Below are positions 1 to 12,156 of a stretch of DNA of 64,000 bases, piece after piece. How positions within the stretch are numbered: position 1 is the stretch's first letter; every line of letters starts with the position of its first letter. The position numbers and the translations under genes are program-made. The notes beneath the pieces were generated by a model. That model saw nothing but the letters and a program-made list of their open reading frames with translations. It did no database searches and was not told where the DNA came from. Source of the DNA: Sinorhizobium sp. BG8 (GTDB taxonomy: Bacteria; Pseudomonadota; Alphaproteobacteria; Rhizobiales; Rhizobiaceae); NCBI RefSeq assembly GCF_016864555.1, contig NZ_CP044011.1, forward strand, positions 232,501-296,500. The letters are read 5' to 3'.

Positions 1-40
1 TTTCTTGAACTTTTTTCCGGGATCACGGTTTTCCGGGCTG

Positions 41-63
41 TTGCGGGTGGTGACACCCCGCAA
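41..63. repeat. Short inverted repeat near window start
   Basis: TTGCGGG (41-47) and CCCGCAA (57-63) form a perfect 7-bp stem with a 9-base loop, about 180 bp before the M23 peptidase gene. No T-run follows on either strand, so it is not a clear terminator. It could end a gene lying left of the window or be a protein site. No gene is supported in positions 1-239. Confidence 0.35.
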
Positions 64-239
64 TCCACCGTTAGAACGCCTCTAAACACGGTTCTGCCTT
101 CAGAAATTCACAATTGCGGGGGCAAAAGCGTCGAAGCAGCGTCGCGCGGCGCTTCGAATTTGACTCGCGCGGACGAACATGCGCATCTTTGCCTCCGCTG
201 GACGGCGCCATATCTTTATAGGGACAGAACGCAATCGGC

Positions 240-2195
240 ATGATGACGGACCGCAACCTGATCCGATCGCTCGGGAGCGAACCGCCTATATTGGCCGACG
301 GCAGGCGTGCGCCCGACCGACGCGAGATTTCGCTTCGCTGGCTTTCGGGCACGTTCCTCACCGGCATCACATCTTCCATTCTCATGGGCGTGGCTCTCTT
401 TGCCGCCCTCGACGGCAGGCAGCAGCTCGCCATTCCCGCCGAAGCCTATGCCTCGCTCGAGCCGCACGGGCGCGGGGTTCCACCCGCAAGCACCGTGACC
501 CGCGGCGAGCGGATCGTGGAGCCGAGCATCGTTGCGAAGGCCGAGGACAAGAAGATCATGGAGGTTTCCACCATGATCCATGACGGCGAGAAGGAAGTGG
601 TGCGACGCCAGCCCTTCGCGCTGGTGAAGATGGCGCTCGCCGCAAACCACGTGGTCAACGAGGACTATCCGCGCTTCGACCCCCTCTCCATCTTTTCCTC
701 CTCCGCTCCGGACGAGCAGCCGGTCTCCCGCACGGGCACGATCTACGGTTCGGAGGTCGAATCGGAAGTCGCGCTGAAGACCGGCGAGTTCCCGACCGGC
801 GGCTCGGCGCTCGACTACGCAGACCAGATGTCGCTCGACGAGGTCGAGGAGAATGTCCGCACCAACGGTTCCGTGCTGACCGACGGAAGCACGCAGCTCG
901 CCTCCCTCTATTATGTCGACCCGCGGCGCTTCGCTTCCGACGCCTCGGACCTCGACCTGCTTCAGGGACTGACGGCGCGCATCGTCGAAGAGAACATGAC
1001 CGTCTCCACCTTCGACAGCCTGACGCCGGACGACCCGGAATATGCCGAGGACGTGATCCCCGTGCGCCGCACGCAGGACATCGTCACCCTGATGACGGCG
1101 AACGGCTACACCAAGGCGCAGGCCGAGGATCTCTCCGCCTATCTCTCGAAGGTGATCGGCGGCACGGAAGTTGCCGAGGGTGACGTGCTTCGCATCTGCA
1201 TCATCCAGAAGGGCAAGGAAGCCAACATCGTCAGGGCCAGCGTCTACGAGCGTGGCAGGCACCTGGCGACCGTGGCGCTCGACGACGACGGCGCCTTCGT
1301 CGCCGGATCCGAGCCGCCGGCGCTCGATGCGGTCGCGACCGCTTTCGACGACGACCATGGCCCGAGCATGATGAGCGGCCGCGACCTGCCGCGCGTCTAT
1401 GACGGCATCTATCGGGCAGCGCTCTCCTACGGCATGGGGGCACGGCTCACCGGCGAGATGGTCCGCGTGCTTGCCAGCAACGTCGACTTCCAGGCCCAGC
1501 TGCGACCGAACGATTCGCTCGAGGCGTTCTTCTCCGTCGCCGATACCGCCGGTCTGGCCACCGAGGATTCCGAGCTTCTCTTCATCAACGCCAAGTTCGG
1601 CGACACGGAGACCCGCGTTTACCGCTTCCAGAACGGCGAGGACGGCTCGGTCGACTACTATGACGAGAACGGCAAGAGCATCCGGCAGTTCCTCTTGCGC
1701 AATCCCGTTCCGAACGGCCGCCTGAGCTCGGGATTCGGCATGCGGCGCCATCCGATCCTCGCCTTCTCGCGCATGCACACCGGCACCGACTGGGCGGCCC
1801 CGCGCGGAACGCCGATCATCGCGACCGGCAACGGCGTGGTGCTCGAGGCCGGCTGGTCGTCGAGCTACGGCAACCAGACGCTGATCCGTCACGCCAACGG
1901 CTACGTCTCGTCCTACAATCACCAGAGCGCCATCGCCAAGGGTGTTCGCGAGGGTGCGAAGGTCACGCAGGGCCAGGTCATCGGCTATGTCGGCTCGACC
2001 GGCCTTTCGACCGGCGCCCACCTGCACTACGAGCTGATCGTCAACGGCACCAAGGTCGACGCCATGAAGGTGCGCCTGCCGGGCGGAAAATCGCTCGAGG
2101 GCAAGGCGCTCGCGCAGTTCGAGATCGAACGCCACCGCATCGACGACCTCCTCGGCCGTGACGAGAACGCGCCCGAAGTCGCCCGCAAGGACTGA
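240..2195 (+). CDS. M23 (LytM) family metallopeptidase, membrane-anchored
   Basis: Predicted peptidoglycan endopeptidase (or LytM-fold regulator) of the cell envelope, 651 residues. A short cytoplasmic N-terminus is followed by one hydrophobic segment (about residues 38-57), a long periplasmic region, and a C-terminal LytM domain from about residue 490. The zinc ligands are all visible: the HxxxD motif at H513/D517 and HLHYE with H594/H596, so catalysis is plausible. The start is the first of two adjacent ATGs. It faces clpB across a hairpin at 2361-2388. From memory, the S. meliloti polar-growth peptidase RgsM lies next to clpB, so orthology is likely but inferred from gene order and domain layout only. 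Confidence 0.88.
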   Translation: MMTDRNLIRSLGSEPPILADGRRAPDRREISLRWLSGTFLTGITSSILMGVALFAALDGRQQLAIPAEAYASLEPHGRGVPPASTVTRGERIVEPSIVAKAEDKKIMEVSTMIHDGEKEVVRRQPFALVKMALAANHVVNEDYPRFDPLSIFSSSAPDEQPVSRTGTIYGSEVESEVALKTGEFPTGGSALDYADQMSLDEVEENVRTNGSVLTDGSTQLASLYYVDPRRFASDASDLDLLQGLTARIVEENMTVSTFDSLTPDDPEYAEDVIPVRRTQDIVTLMTANGYTKAQAEDLSAYLSKVIGGTEVAEGDVLRICIIQKGKEANIVRASVYERGRHLATVALDDDGAFVAGSEPPALDAVATAFDDDHGPSMMSGRDLPRVYDGIYRAALSYGMGARLTGEMVRVLASNVDFQAQLRPNDSLEAFFSVADTAGLATEDSELLFINAKFGDTETRVYRFQNGEDGSVDYYDENGKSIRQFLLRNPVPNGRLSSGFGMRRHPILAFSRMHTGTDWAAPRGTPIIATGNGVVLEAGWSSSYGNQTLIRHANGYVSSYNHQSAIAKGVREGAKVTQGQVIGYVGSTGLSTGAHLHYELIVNGTKVDAMKVRLPGGKSLEGKALAQFEIERHRIDDLLGRDENAPEVARKD

Positions 2196-2355
2196 ACCTT
2201 CCTCTTTTCGCAGACCGCGCGTGGTCGACGCTCCCGGGCGGCCGATCATTGTCCCGAATTTCGACACGGATCATAAGCTGGCGTGACCGCGAACCTGACG
2301 TGCCGCGATACGCATCCTGGCCGGCGTCTCGGCCGATGTCCTGGCCAGCCGGGCG

Positions 2356-2390
2356 CGAAAAAGGCGCGGACCATTCGATCCGCGCCTTCA
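2356..2390 (-). terminator. Rho-independent terminator of clpB
   Basis: A 10-bp perfect stem, AAGGCGCGGA (2361-2370) with TCCGCGCCTT (2379-2388), loop of 8. Read on the minus strand it is followed by a run of five T. It lies 22 bases past the clpB stop and may also stop the converging M23 transcript. Confidence 0.8.
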
Positions 2391-2411
2391 GCATTGTCAT
2401 GATGGGGACGT

Positions 2412-5018
<2,607 letters not shown>

Positions 5019-5146
5019 TTTCTACCTCCATAGCTCGGCCGGCCCATGAGGCACCGGACGAAGGTTCAGGATCAGGCTCCCGATCAGGCGAGCCTGTCAT
5101 TCTTATCGGTCGCTCGGCATTGCGCGCGATCAACCATCGGAGGTGA

Positions 5147-5175
5147 ATATGGGGGAAGGTTTTTCGGAATTAAAG
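5147..5175 (-). promoter_or_regulatory. Heat-shock (RpoH-type) promoter of clpB
   Basis: On the minus strand CTTTAA (5170-5175) is separated by 15 bases from CCCCATAT (5147-5154). This matches the sigma-32 pattern CTTGAA - N13-17 - CCCATNT with one mismatch in the -35 box. It would give a 5' leader of about 120 bases to the clpB ATG. Seen in sequence; activity is inferred from the known heat-shock control of clpB. Confidence 0.65.
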
Positions 5176-5296
5176 AGCGCGGTCTTCCGATGCGTGACGA
5201 AATCGGGCGGTGATCCCGGCCACCCGTTTACCCGCGACCAAAGGACGGGCCGAAGGCATCGCCCGTCCGGCCGCGCCAGCGCAAGGCTGTAGACGC

Positions 5297-5323
5297 GAAA
5301 AGCCCGGCATGGCCGGGCTTTCC
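5297..5323 (-). terminator. Terminator of the DUF4167 gene
   Basis: Perfect hairpin AAAGCCCGGC (5299-5308), loop ATG, GCCGGGCTTT (5312-5321). On the minus strand the stem ends in a T-run, 30 bases downstream of the DUF4167 stop codon. Confidence 0.75.
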
Positions 5324-5350
5324 TTGCATTCCTGACGATGAAGACGCGCC

Positions 5351-6010
5351 TTACTCGGAGGCGGCTTCCAGAACGGGGGCGTCGCCGCCTTCGGCCGGCG
5401 CTGCGTCCTGGCCTTCCTCACCCTGCTTGCCTTCGCCACGGCGAGGACGGCGGGCGCGGGGGGCGCTGCGTCGGCGAGACGGCGCGCGGGCGGCACCTGC
5501 CGCACCGGGCGTTTCCTCTTCGAGCGACACTTCCGCGGGCGTTCCCTCGATCACCGGCTGCGGGCCGGTTCCGTCGATGACGGGTTCGGCGACGGCCACG
5601 ACCTGGGGCTGCTCCTGGACGGGCGCGTCCATATCGTCCCCGTCGCGCTCGAAGCCGTCGCGATCGTTGAAATCGTTCCGGTCGTTGAATTCGCTGCGCT
5701 CATCGCGCTGGAAGCGATCCTGCATCTGCGCCTGTGCGGCTGCGATGATGCGGTTGTAGTGCTCCGCGTGCTGCAGGTAGTTCTCGGCAATCACCCGGTC
5801 GCCAGAGCTCTGGGCGTCGCGAGCGAGTGCTGCATACTTTTCCGCAATGTGCTGGGCAGTGCCTCTGATCTTCACGTCCGGTCCGGAGCTGTCGTAGGTC
5901 CGGGTCAGAGGATTGCCGCCCTTCCGGTGGCCGTTGTTATTGTTGTTATTGTTGTTGCTGTTGTTGTTGTTACGCCCACGGCCGCGCTTGTTTTGCTGTC
6001 CTGGCCTCAT
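5351..6010 (-). CDS. DUF4167 domain-containing protein
   Basis: Protein of 219 residues of a family restricted to Alphaproteobacteria; function unknown. It starts MRPGQQNKRGRGR, a basic, probably nucleic-acid-binding tail. A run of Asn residues (about 14-26) follows, then the conserved helical DUF4167 core (about 40-110, with motifs such as GTAQHIAEKY and AENYLQHAEHY). The tail is acidic and Pro/Ala/Glu-rich with a basic patch near residues 180-200. I chose the ATG at 6010, which has a purine-rich stretch just before it and matches the usual family N-terminus, over a TTG five codons upstream. The gene follows prmC on the same strand after a 331-base gap, so it is probably transcribed on its own. 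Confidence 0.85.
   Translation of the reverse strand: MRPGQQNKRGRGRNNNNSNNNNNNNNGHRKGGNPLTRTYDSSGPDVKIRGTAQHIAEKYAALARDAQSSGDRVIAENYLQHAEHYNRIIAAAQAQMQDRFQRDERSEFNDRNDFNDRDGFERDGDDMDAPVQEQPQVVAVAEPVIDGTGPQPVIEGTPAEVSLEEETPGAAGAARAPSRRRSAPRARRPRRGEGKQGEEGQDAAPAEGGDAPVLEAASE
5933..5971. repeat. Imperfect GTT/ATT trinucleotide tract (poly-Asn)
   Basis: Mostly GTT and ATT triplets on the plus strand, which read as AAC/AAT (Asn) codons in the DUF4167 gene, with one Ser interruption. Such tracts can change length by slippage in multiples of three without breaking the frame. Confidence 0.8.
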
Positions 6011-6341
6011 ATTCCGCTCACCCAAAGTATCTTGTCTCGATGATCATGTGTCTGCGCGCCTGATCGGATCGCGCCGGATCAAGCAATCCTCATCAGCGAG
6101 GAAACCACGCTGGTAGGTGGCCCTGCCGCCGTAAGACGTCAAATTAACAGGTACCCGCACAAGGCAGTCTTCAACCCTAGCAACTCTTCTGTGAGAGCAA
6201 CCCTCGCGATCGGGCCATACCAGAACGAATCTTTGTTGTATGACCTCTTGCCTGGTGCGTAATCGCAACCTAGCCCGCTTCCTCGGTGATTCCAAGCCTT
6301 TTCTTCGTGCTGCGACAAGAACCCACGTCCGCGCAGCAATT
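6011..6341. other. Intergenic region between prmC and the DUF4167 gene
   Basis: A 331-base stretch with no supported coding sequence on either strand and a lower GC content than its neighbours. It must carry the promoter of the DUF4167 gene, but I could not single out convincing -35/-10 boxes. No tRNA or known small RNA was recognised. Confidence 0.5.
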
Positions 6342-7220
6342 TCAGGAAGTTACGACTGTGCGAAAGACCAGGCAACGGTCGTTTCCGCCCAAATCCCGGG
6401 CGCTGGCGCACAACGCGAAACCGTTCTGCGCCAGTATGTCGATCACCCCCGCCTTCTGGTCGTAGCCGATCTCGAAGGCAAGCACGCCGTTGCTTCTGAG
6501 GAAGCTCTTGGCTTCTGCGGCGATCGACCGGTAGGCATCCAGCCCGTCCTCGCCACCATCGAGCGCGAGTCTGGGATCGTGGCGCTTCACCTCTTCCGAG
6601 AGGGTCTCTACCACGGCGGATGCGATGTAGGGCGGGTTGGAGACGATGATGTCGAAAGTGCCGGTTAGGGCCTCGAACCAGTCGCTCCTGACCGCCTCGA
6701 AACGGTCTCTCAAATTGTTTAGATCGGCATTGCGGCGCGCCGTTTCAAGGGCGTCCTCGGAAAGATCCGCGCCGACGCCGCTGGTGCCGGGCACGCTGTC
6801 GAGCAGCGCAAGGCAGATCGCCCCCGTACCCGTGCCGAGATCGAGGATCCGGCACCCGCCCGTCGCCTCGACGATCCCGCGCGCGAAGGGGATGAGTTCG
6901 TCCACGATGATCTCGGTATCGGGCCGGGGTTCGAGCGTTCCGGCGGAAAGCGAAAGCGTCAGCCCGCAGAAGGGTCGCCAGCCGAGAATCCTGTAGACGG
7001 GCTCGTGCGCGAGACGCCTTAAAACGCCGTCCTCCACCTTTCGCGCCTCGTCTTCGCTGAGCTTGTTCGATCCGCCCGTGATGAAGGCGATGGCGTCGAG
7101 ACCGAGAAGGCCGCCGATCAGGAGACGGGCCTCGCGGGCCGGATCGTCTATTCCTGCCCGCTGGAACCTGAGGCGCGCATCTGTCAGCGCCGCCGAAAGC
7201 GACCCGTCACCCTTCATCAT
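6342..7220 (-). CDS. prmC: Peptide chain release factor N5-glutamine methyltransferase PrmC
   Basis: Methylates the glutamine of the GGQ motif of release factors RF1/RF2 using S-adenosylmethionine. It has 292 residues: an N-terminal helical release-factor-binding domain (1-85), then a Rossmann methyltransferase with the SAM loop DLGTGTGAI (about 127-135) and the family signature NPPY starting at N195. The ATG overlaps the prfA stop codon (ATGA), so translation of the enzyme is coupled to its substrate RF1. Confidence 0.96.
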   Translation of the reverse strand: MMKGDGSLSAALTDARLRFQRAGIDDPAREARLLIGGLLGLDAIAFITGGSNKLSEDEARKVEDGVLRRLAHEPVYRILGWRPFCGLTLSLSAGTLEPRPDTEIIVDELIPFARGIVEATGGCRILDLGTGTGAICLALLDSVPGTSGVGADLSEDALETARRNADLNNLRDRFEAVRSDWFEALTGTFDIIVSNPPYIASAVVETLSEEVKRHDPRLALDGGEDGLDAYRSIAAEAKSFLRSNGVLAFEIGYDQKAGVIDILAQNGFALCASARDLGGNDRCLVFRTVVTS

Positions 7221-8296
7221 CCCTGTTCGCCGAGCTGCGCCAGCTGTCCGGCCTGGTAGTCGGCCAAAAGGGCGTCCACCACTTCGTCGATTTCGCCCAT
7301 CATCATCCTGTCGAGCTTGTAGAGCGTAAGGTTGATCCGGTGGTCCGTCACGCGGCCCTGGGGAAAGTTGTAGGTCCGGATGCGTTCGGAGCGGTCGCCG
7401 GAGCCGACCTGGCTCTTTCGCGAGGCGGAACGTTCGCTGTCGGCGCGGCTGCGCTCCATGTCGAAGAGCCGTGCGCGCAGGACCTGCATCGCCTTGGCGC
7501 GGTTCTGGTGCTGCGACTTCTCGGAGCTGGTGACGACGATCCCTGTCGGCAAGTGCGTGATGCGCACGGCCGAGTCGGTGGTGTTGACGTGCTGTCCGCC
7601 CGCGCCCGACGAGCGCATCGTGTCGATCCGGATGTCCTCGGGACGGATCTCGATGTCGATCTCCTCGGCCTCCGGCAACACGGCGACGGTGGCGGCCGAG
7701 GTATGGATGCGCCCGCTCGCCTCCGTCTCCGGAACCCGCTGCACCCGGTGCACGCCCGATTCGAACTTCAGCTTGGCAAACACCCCGCGCCCCGAAACGG
7801 TCGCGATGATTTCCTTGTAGCCGCCGGCCTCACCTTCGCTCACCGAAAGCACCTCGACCTTCCAGCCGTTCGCCGCCGCGAAGCGCTCGTACATGCGGAA
7901 GAGATCGCCCGCAAAGAGCGCGGCTTCGGAGCCGCCGGTACCGGCGCGTATTTCGAGGATGGCGCTCTTTTCGTCCGCCGCGTCCTTCGGCAGCAGCAGG
8001 ATCTGCATGTCCTGCTCCAGCCCCTCGAGCCTGCGCCTGAGGTCCGGCAGTTCCATTTCGGCGAGGTCGCGCATCTCGCGGTCGGTCGCCTTGTCGGCAA
8101 GCAGCGTCTCGAGGTCGTCTATCTCGGCGACGGTCTTGTCGTGCTCGCGGATTTTTGCGACGACCGGCTGGAGCTCGGAATATTCCGAGGCGAGGCGCAC
8201 ATAGGTCTCGGAATCCGGCCCCGCGGACATGCGGGCCTCGATCTCGCCGAAGCGGCGCTCGAGTTCGCGCATCTTGTCAACGGGAAGCTTCGCCAC
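7217..8296 (-). CDS. prfA: Peptide chain release factor 1
   Basis: RF1 recognises UAA and UAG and triggers peptide release. It has 359 residues, the normal length. The GGQ motif is at residues 233-235. The stop-codon recognition region carries a P-E-T tripeptide within [13 protein letters not shown], where many RF1 proteins have P-A-T. The start is GTG at 8296 with GGAG six bases upstream, giving the family N-terminus MAKLPVDKM. It forms an operon with ptsP (22-base gap) and prmC (4-base overlap). Confidence 0.97.
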   Translation of the reverse strand: MAKLPVDKMRELERRFGEIEARMSAGPDSETYVRLASEYSELQPVVAKIREHDKTVAEIDDLETLLADKATDREMRDLAEMELPDLRRRLEGLEQDMQILLLPKDAADEKSAILEIRAGTGGSEAALFAGDLFRMYERFAAANGWKVEVLSVSEGEAGGYKEIIATVSGRGVFAKLKFESGVHRVQRVPETEASGRIHTSAATVAVLPEAEEIDIEIRPEDIRIDTMRSSGAGGQHVNTTDSAVRITHLPTGIVVTSSEKSQHQNRAKAMQVLRARLFDMERSRADSERSASRKSQVGSGDRSERIRTYNFPQGRVTDHRINLTLYKLDRMMMGEIDEVVDALLADYQAGQLAQLGEQG

Positions 8297-8318
8297 CGGT
8301 CACTCCAGTACTATGAAT

Positions 8319-10586
8319 TCAAAGGGGCACGCCATGCTCGGCGGCAAAGTCCGTCAGCATGGGGCGCAGGGACCCGATCGACTTGGTATCGTCGAGCGCC
8401 GGGTTCAGTACTCCGGCGAGCTTTTCGACGTCGAGCGCGAGCAGCATCGATTTGACCGGGCCGATCGAGGTCGGTGCCATCGAAACGGAACGGAAGCCGA
8501 TGCCGAGCAGGGCCATCGCGGAAATCGGCTTGCCCGCCAGTTCGCCGCAGAGCGTCACCTGCGTATCGTTGCGCTCTCCCGCCCTGACGATGTCGCGCAG
8601 GATCCTGAGGAAAGGCCGGCCGAGCGGGTCGAAACGGTCGGACACCCGGGCGTTGCCGCGGTCGACCGCCATCGCGAACTGGAACAGGTCGTTCGATCCG
8701 ACCGAGACGAAGTCCACCTCCGCCATCAGCTCGTCGAGCTGCCAGAGCAGCGCCGGCACTTCGAGCATGGCGCCGAACTGCAGTTTTCGCGGCAATTGCT
8801 CGCCGATCTTGGACTGGCGCTGGATTTCCTTTTGCAGAAGCTCGCGCACTTCTCTCAGCTCGGAGACCTCGGTCACCATCGGCAGCATCAGGCGAAGCTC
8901 GGCGCCCGCCGTCGCGCGCAGCATGGCGCGAAGCTGGGTGCGCAGCAGGCCCGGCCGGTCGAGCGACAACCTGATGGCGCGCCAACCGAGCGCGGGGTTC
9001 TCTTCCTCGTCGGCACGGAAATAGGGAACGACCTTGTCGCCGCCGATATCGAGCGTGCGGAACGTCACCGGCCGGCCGGCCGCCTGCTTCAGGACGCTGC
9101 GGTAGAAGGCTTCCTGCTCTTCCGCCTTCGGCATCGTCGAGGCGATCATGAACTGCAGCTCGGTGCGGAACAGGCCAATGCCCGAGGCGCCCGATTCGGT
9201 CAGGTGCGGCAGGTCGACGATCAGCCCGGCATTCATCTGCACGTTGATCGCCTTGCCGTCCTTCGTCACCGGCTCGACCGCGCGCAATGCTCGGTACTGC
9301 TCCTGCCGGCGGGCGCGGAATCGCACCTTTTCCTCGTAGGAGCGCTGGAGATCCTGCACGGGACGAAGGTGGACCAGCGCGTCGTCGCCGTCGATGATCA
9401 CCGGATCGCCGTTTTCCGCAAGCGCCACGGCACCGGCCGACTGCCCGACGACGGGAATGCCCATGGCGCGCGCGACGATCACCACATGGCTGGTGACGGC
9501 GCCTTCTTCGAGGACCAGCCCGCGCACGTTCTGGCGCGGATAGTCGAGCAGCTCGGCGGCCCCCATGGCCCGCGCCACGATGATCGCGTCGTTCGGAAAC
9601 GCATTGGCAGACAGCTTGGCGCCATAACCGGTCAGCTGCCGTAGCAGGCGATTGGCGAGGTCGTCGAAATCGTGCATCCGCTCGCGCAGGTACGGGTCCG
9701 TCAGCCGGATCATCCGCGCCTTGGTCTCGCTCTGCACCCGCTCGACGGCCGCTTCCGCCGTCAGGCCGTTGCGGATCGCTTCCTCGAGCTTGCGCACCCA
9801 GCCGCGATCATGCGCGAACATCCGGTAGGTCTCGAGCACCTCGCGATGCTCGCCCTCCATCGAGACGTCGCGCCTGGAGAGCATGTCGTCGATCGAGATC
9901 CGGAGCGACCCCAGCGCTTCGGCAAGCCGGCCCAGTTCGTGTTCGGAGTCCTCGTTGAGCAGATTGGTGACGACGATGCGCGGCTCGTGGAGCACCACAT
10001 ATCCGAGGCCGATGCCTTCGTTGAAGCCGCTGCCCTCGATGGTGACGGGGCGCGACAGGTCGAGTTCGAGGCCGGGCTTGGTGATCTTCTTCAGTTCGCC
10101 CGTCGCGACCATTTCGGCGATCACCATCGCCGTCGTCTCGAGCGCCTCGACCTCGTCCTCGCGGTAGGTCCGGCTGGCCTTGTTCTGCACGACGAGAACG
10201 CCGAGCGCGCGGCCGGTGCGCAGGATCGGCACGCCGAGGAAGGAGTGGTAGATCTCCTCGCCCGTTTCCGGGAGATAGGTGAAGGCGGGGTGCGACTGGG
10301 CGTCGGAGAGGTTGAGCGGGCGGGCGCTGGCGGCAATGGTACCGACAAGACCTTGGCCCATCTTCAGTTGCGCAAGGTGGACGGCGCCCGGATTGAGGCC
10401 CTCGGTAGCATAGAGCTCGAGGACTCCGTCGGAACGCAGCACGTAGACGGAGCACACCTCCGCCACCATGTTCTGCGCGATCTGGCGTACGATCTGGTCA
10501 AGCCGCTCCTGCGGCTCGAGCGGCTCCGCCATCAGTTCGCGCAGCCGCTTGAGAAGGACACGCGGACCTGCGGAGAGGTCTCTCAT
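8319..10586 (-). CDS. ptsP: Phosphoenolpyruvate--protein phosphotransferase PtsP (EI-Ntr)
   Basis: First enzyme of the nitrogen phosphotransferase system. It takes phosphate from phosphoenolpyruvate and passes it to NPr (PtsO) and then EIIA-Ntr (PtsN), which regulate K+ uptake and carbon/nitrogen balance. It has 755 residues: an N-terminal GAF domain (about 20-165), the PEP-utiliser N-terminal and swivelling domain with the phospho-acceptor H367 in VTSHVVIVARAMGIP, and the C-terminal PEP-binding barrel with catalytic C680 in LCGELAG. The ATG at 10586, preceded by GGGGAG, was chosen over an in-frame start eleven codons upstream. The neighbourhood lysC-ptsP-prfA-prmC is typical of rhizobia. Confidence 0.95.
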   Translation of the reverse strand: MRDLSAGPRVLLKRLRELMAEPLEPQERLDQIVRQIAQNMVAEVCSVYVLRSDGVLELYATEGLNPGAVHLAQLKMGQGLVGTIAASARPLNLSDAQSHPAFTYLPETGEEIYHSFLGVPILRTGRALGVLVVQNKASRTYREDEVEALETTAMVIAEMVATGELKKITKPGLELDLSRPVTIEGSGFNEGIGLGYVVLHEPRIVVTNLLNEDSEHELGRLAEALGSLRISIDDMLSRRDVSMEGEHREVLETYRMFAHDRGWVRKLEEAIRNGLTAEAAVERVQSETKARMIRLTDPYLRERMHDFDDLANRLLRQLTGYGAKLSANAFPNDAIIVARAMGAAELLDYPRQNVRGLVLEEGAVTSHVVIVARAMGIPVVGQSAGAVALAENGDPVIIDGDDALVHLRPVQDLQRSYEEKVRFRARRQEQYRALRAVEPVTKDGKAINVQMNAGLIVDLPHLTESGASGIGLFRTELQFMIASTMPKAEEQEAFYRSVLKQAAGRPVTFRTLDIGGDKVVPYFRADEEENPALGWRAIRLSLDRPGLLRTQLRAMLRATAGAELRLMLPMVTEVSELREVRELLQKEIQRQSKIGEQLPRKLQFGAMLEVPALLWQLDELMAEVDFVSVGSNDLFQFAMAVDRGNARVSDRFDPLGRPFLRILRDIVRAGERNDTQVTLCGELAGKPISAMALLGIGFRSVSMAPTSIGPVKSMLLALDVEKLAGVLNPALDDTKSIGSLRPMLTDFAAEHGVPL

Positions 10587-10667
10587 CACGCAACGTCTCC
10601 CCGAAAATGACGATACCAACCGTGCCCTTCGACGCCGGCTGATAAGCGGCGCGAAACTAACGGTGAA

Positions 10668-11942
10668 TCACTTCTTATCGAGACCGTAGACGGAATGCAA
10701 AGTCCTGACCGCGAGTTCAGCATAAGGACCGTCGATAAGAATGGATATCTTGATCTCGGAGGTGGTGATTGCCCGGATGTTGATGCCCTTTTCGGCAAGC
10801 GCGCGGAAGGCCGACGCTGCAACGCCCGCATGGCTGCGCATGCCGATGCCGATGACCGAAACCTTGACCAGGCCCGCTTCGTGCTGGATCACGTCGCAGC
10901 CGACCTTTTCCTTGGCGGTCTCGAGCACCTTCAGGGCCTTGTCGACGTCACCCGAGGGGACCGTGAAGGTCATGTCGGTCTTGGAGCCGTCCTCCGAGAT
11001 GTTCTGCACGATCATGTCGACGTTGATATGGGCCTCTGCGAGCGGGCCGAAGATCGCGGCCGAGACGCCCGGCCGGTCGGCGACGCGGCGGAGCGAGATC
11101 TGCGCTTCATCCTTGGCATAGGCGATGCCGGTTACGACTTCCTGTTCCACGATTTCATCCTCATCACAAATCAGCGTGCCGGGCGGGTTCATCAGATCGC
11201 CCATGCCCGGCGCATCGGGGTCTACGAAACTGGAACGGACGAAGGTGCGCACCTTGTGCACCATCGCGAGCTCGACCGAGCGCACCTGCAGCACCTTGGC
11301 GCCGAGGGATGCCATCTCCAGCATTTCCTCGAAGGCGATCTTCTTGAGGCGGCGCGCCTTCGGCTCGATGCGCGGATCGGTCGTGTAGACGCCGTCGACG
11401 TCCGTGTAGATGTCGCAGCGGTCCGCCTTCACCGCAGCGGCGATGGCGACGGCGGAGGTGTCCGAGCCGCCCCGGCCGAGCGTCGCAATGCGGTTGTCCG
11501 GGCCGATGCCCTGGAAGCCGGCGACCACGGCCACCTGGCCCTCGCCCATGCGGCGGATGATTTCCGAACCGTCGATGTCCATGATGCGCGCGGCGCCGTG
11601 GGCGTTGTCGGTCTTGATGGCGATCTGCCAGCCCTGCCAGGACCGGGCATTGATGCCCATCGACTGCAGCGCGATGGCGAGCAGCCCGGAGGTCACCTGC
11701 TCGCCCGAGGCGACGATGGCGTCGTATTCGCGCGCGTCGTAGAAGGGCGAGCTGGCGCCGGTAGCCTTCGGCATACCCTGAACCCAGGCGACGAGCTCGT
11801 TGGTCTTGCCCGACATGGCGGAAACGACGACGGCCACTTCGTGGCCCGCATCGACCTCGCGTTTCACATGGCGCGCCACATTGTGGATACGGTCCAGATC
11901 TGCGACGGAGGTTCCGCCGAATTTCATCACGATGCGTGCCAT
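10668..11942 (-). CDS. lysC: Aspartate kinase
   Basis: Phosphorylates aspartate, the first step to lysine, methionine, threonine and diaminopimelate. It has 424 residues: an amino-acid kinase domain starting with the KFGGTSV signature (residues 7-13) and the FGRGGSDTS-like substrate segment (here [12 protein letters not shown], near 172), followed by two ACT domains (about 265-424) that normally bind lysine/threonine for feedback control. It lies 81 bases upstream of ptsP on the same strand, so co-transcription is possible. Confidence 0.96.
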   Translation of the reverse strand: MARIVMKFGGTSVADLDRIHNVARHVKREVDAGHEVAVVVSAMSGKTNELVAWVQGMPKATGASSPFYDAREYDAIVASGEQVTSGLLAIALQSMGINARSWQGWQIAIKTDNAHGAARIMDIDGSEIIRRMGEGQVAVVAGFQGIGPDNRIATLGRGGSDTSAVAIAAAVKADRCDIYTDVDGVYTTDPRIEPKARRLKKIAFEEMLEMASLGAKVLQVRSVELAMVHKVRTFVRSSFVDPDAPGMGDLMNPPGTLICDEDEIVEQEVVTGIAYAKDEAQISLRRVADRPGVSAAIFGPLAEAHINVDMIVQNISEDGSKTDMTFTVPSGDVDKALKVLETAKEKVGCDVIQHEAGLVKVSVIGIGMRSHAGVAASAFRALAEKGINIRAITTSEIKISILIDGPYAELAVRTLHSVYGLDKK

Positions 11943-12156
11943 GGATATCTACCGGTACTGAATGTTCGCGCGAGCGCGGGAAGAGGTCGCGGCGTCTCAT
12001 AGCGGAAGAGGACGCGGCGTGCAATGGCGAGCGGCATGTGGCCTGCCTTGGCGCTGTGCGGGAATTGCCGCGAAAGACGCGGCGTGGCTATGGTGGCGCG
12101 GATCTTGCCGCCGGGGAACGGATGGCGTTCCGGCTGGGAAGTGGAAAGGGAGAGCG

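Larger units (their letters stand above)
5019..5350. other. Intergenic region between clpB and the DUF4167 gene
   Basis: A 332-base stretch without a supported gene. It holds the clpB ribosome binding site and heat-shock promoter and the terminator of the DUF4167 gene. Nothing else is recognised in it. Confidence 0.7.

Noticed and set aside
216-2267. Long minus-strand frame opposite the M23 peptidase gene
   Set aside because: Antisense shadow; the plus-strand product has an intact LytM metal site.
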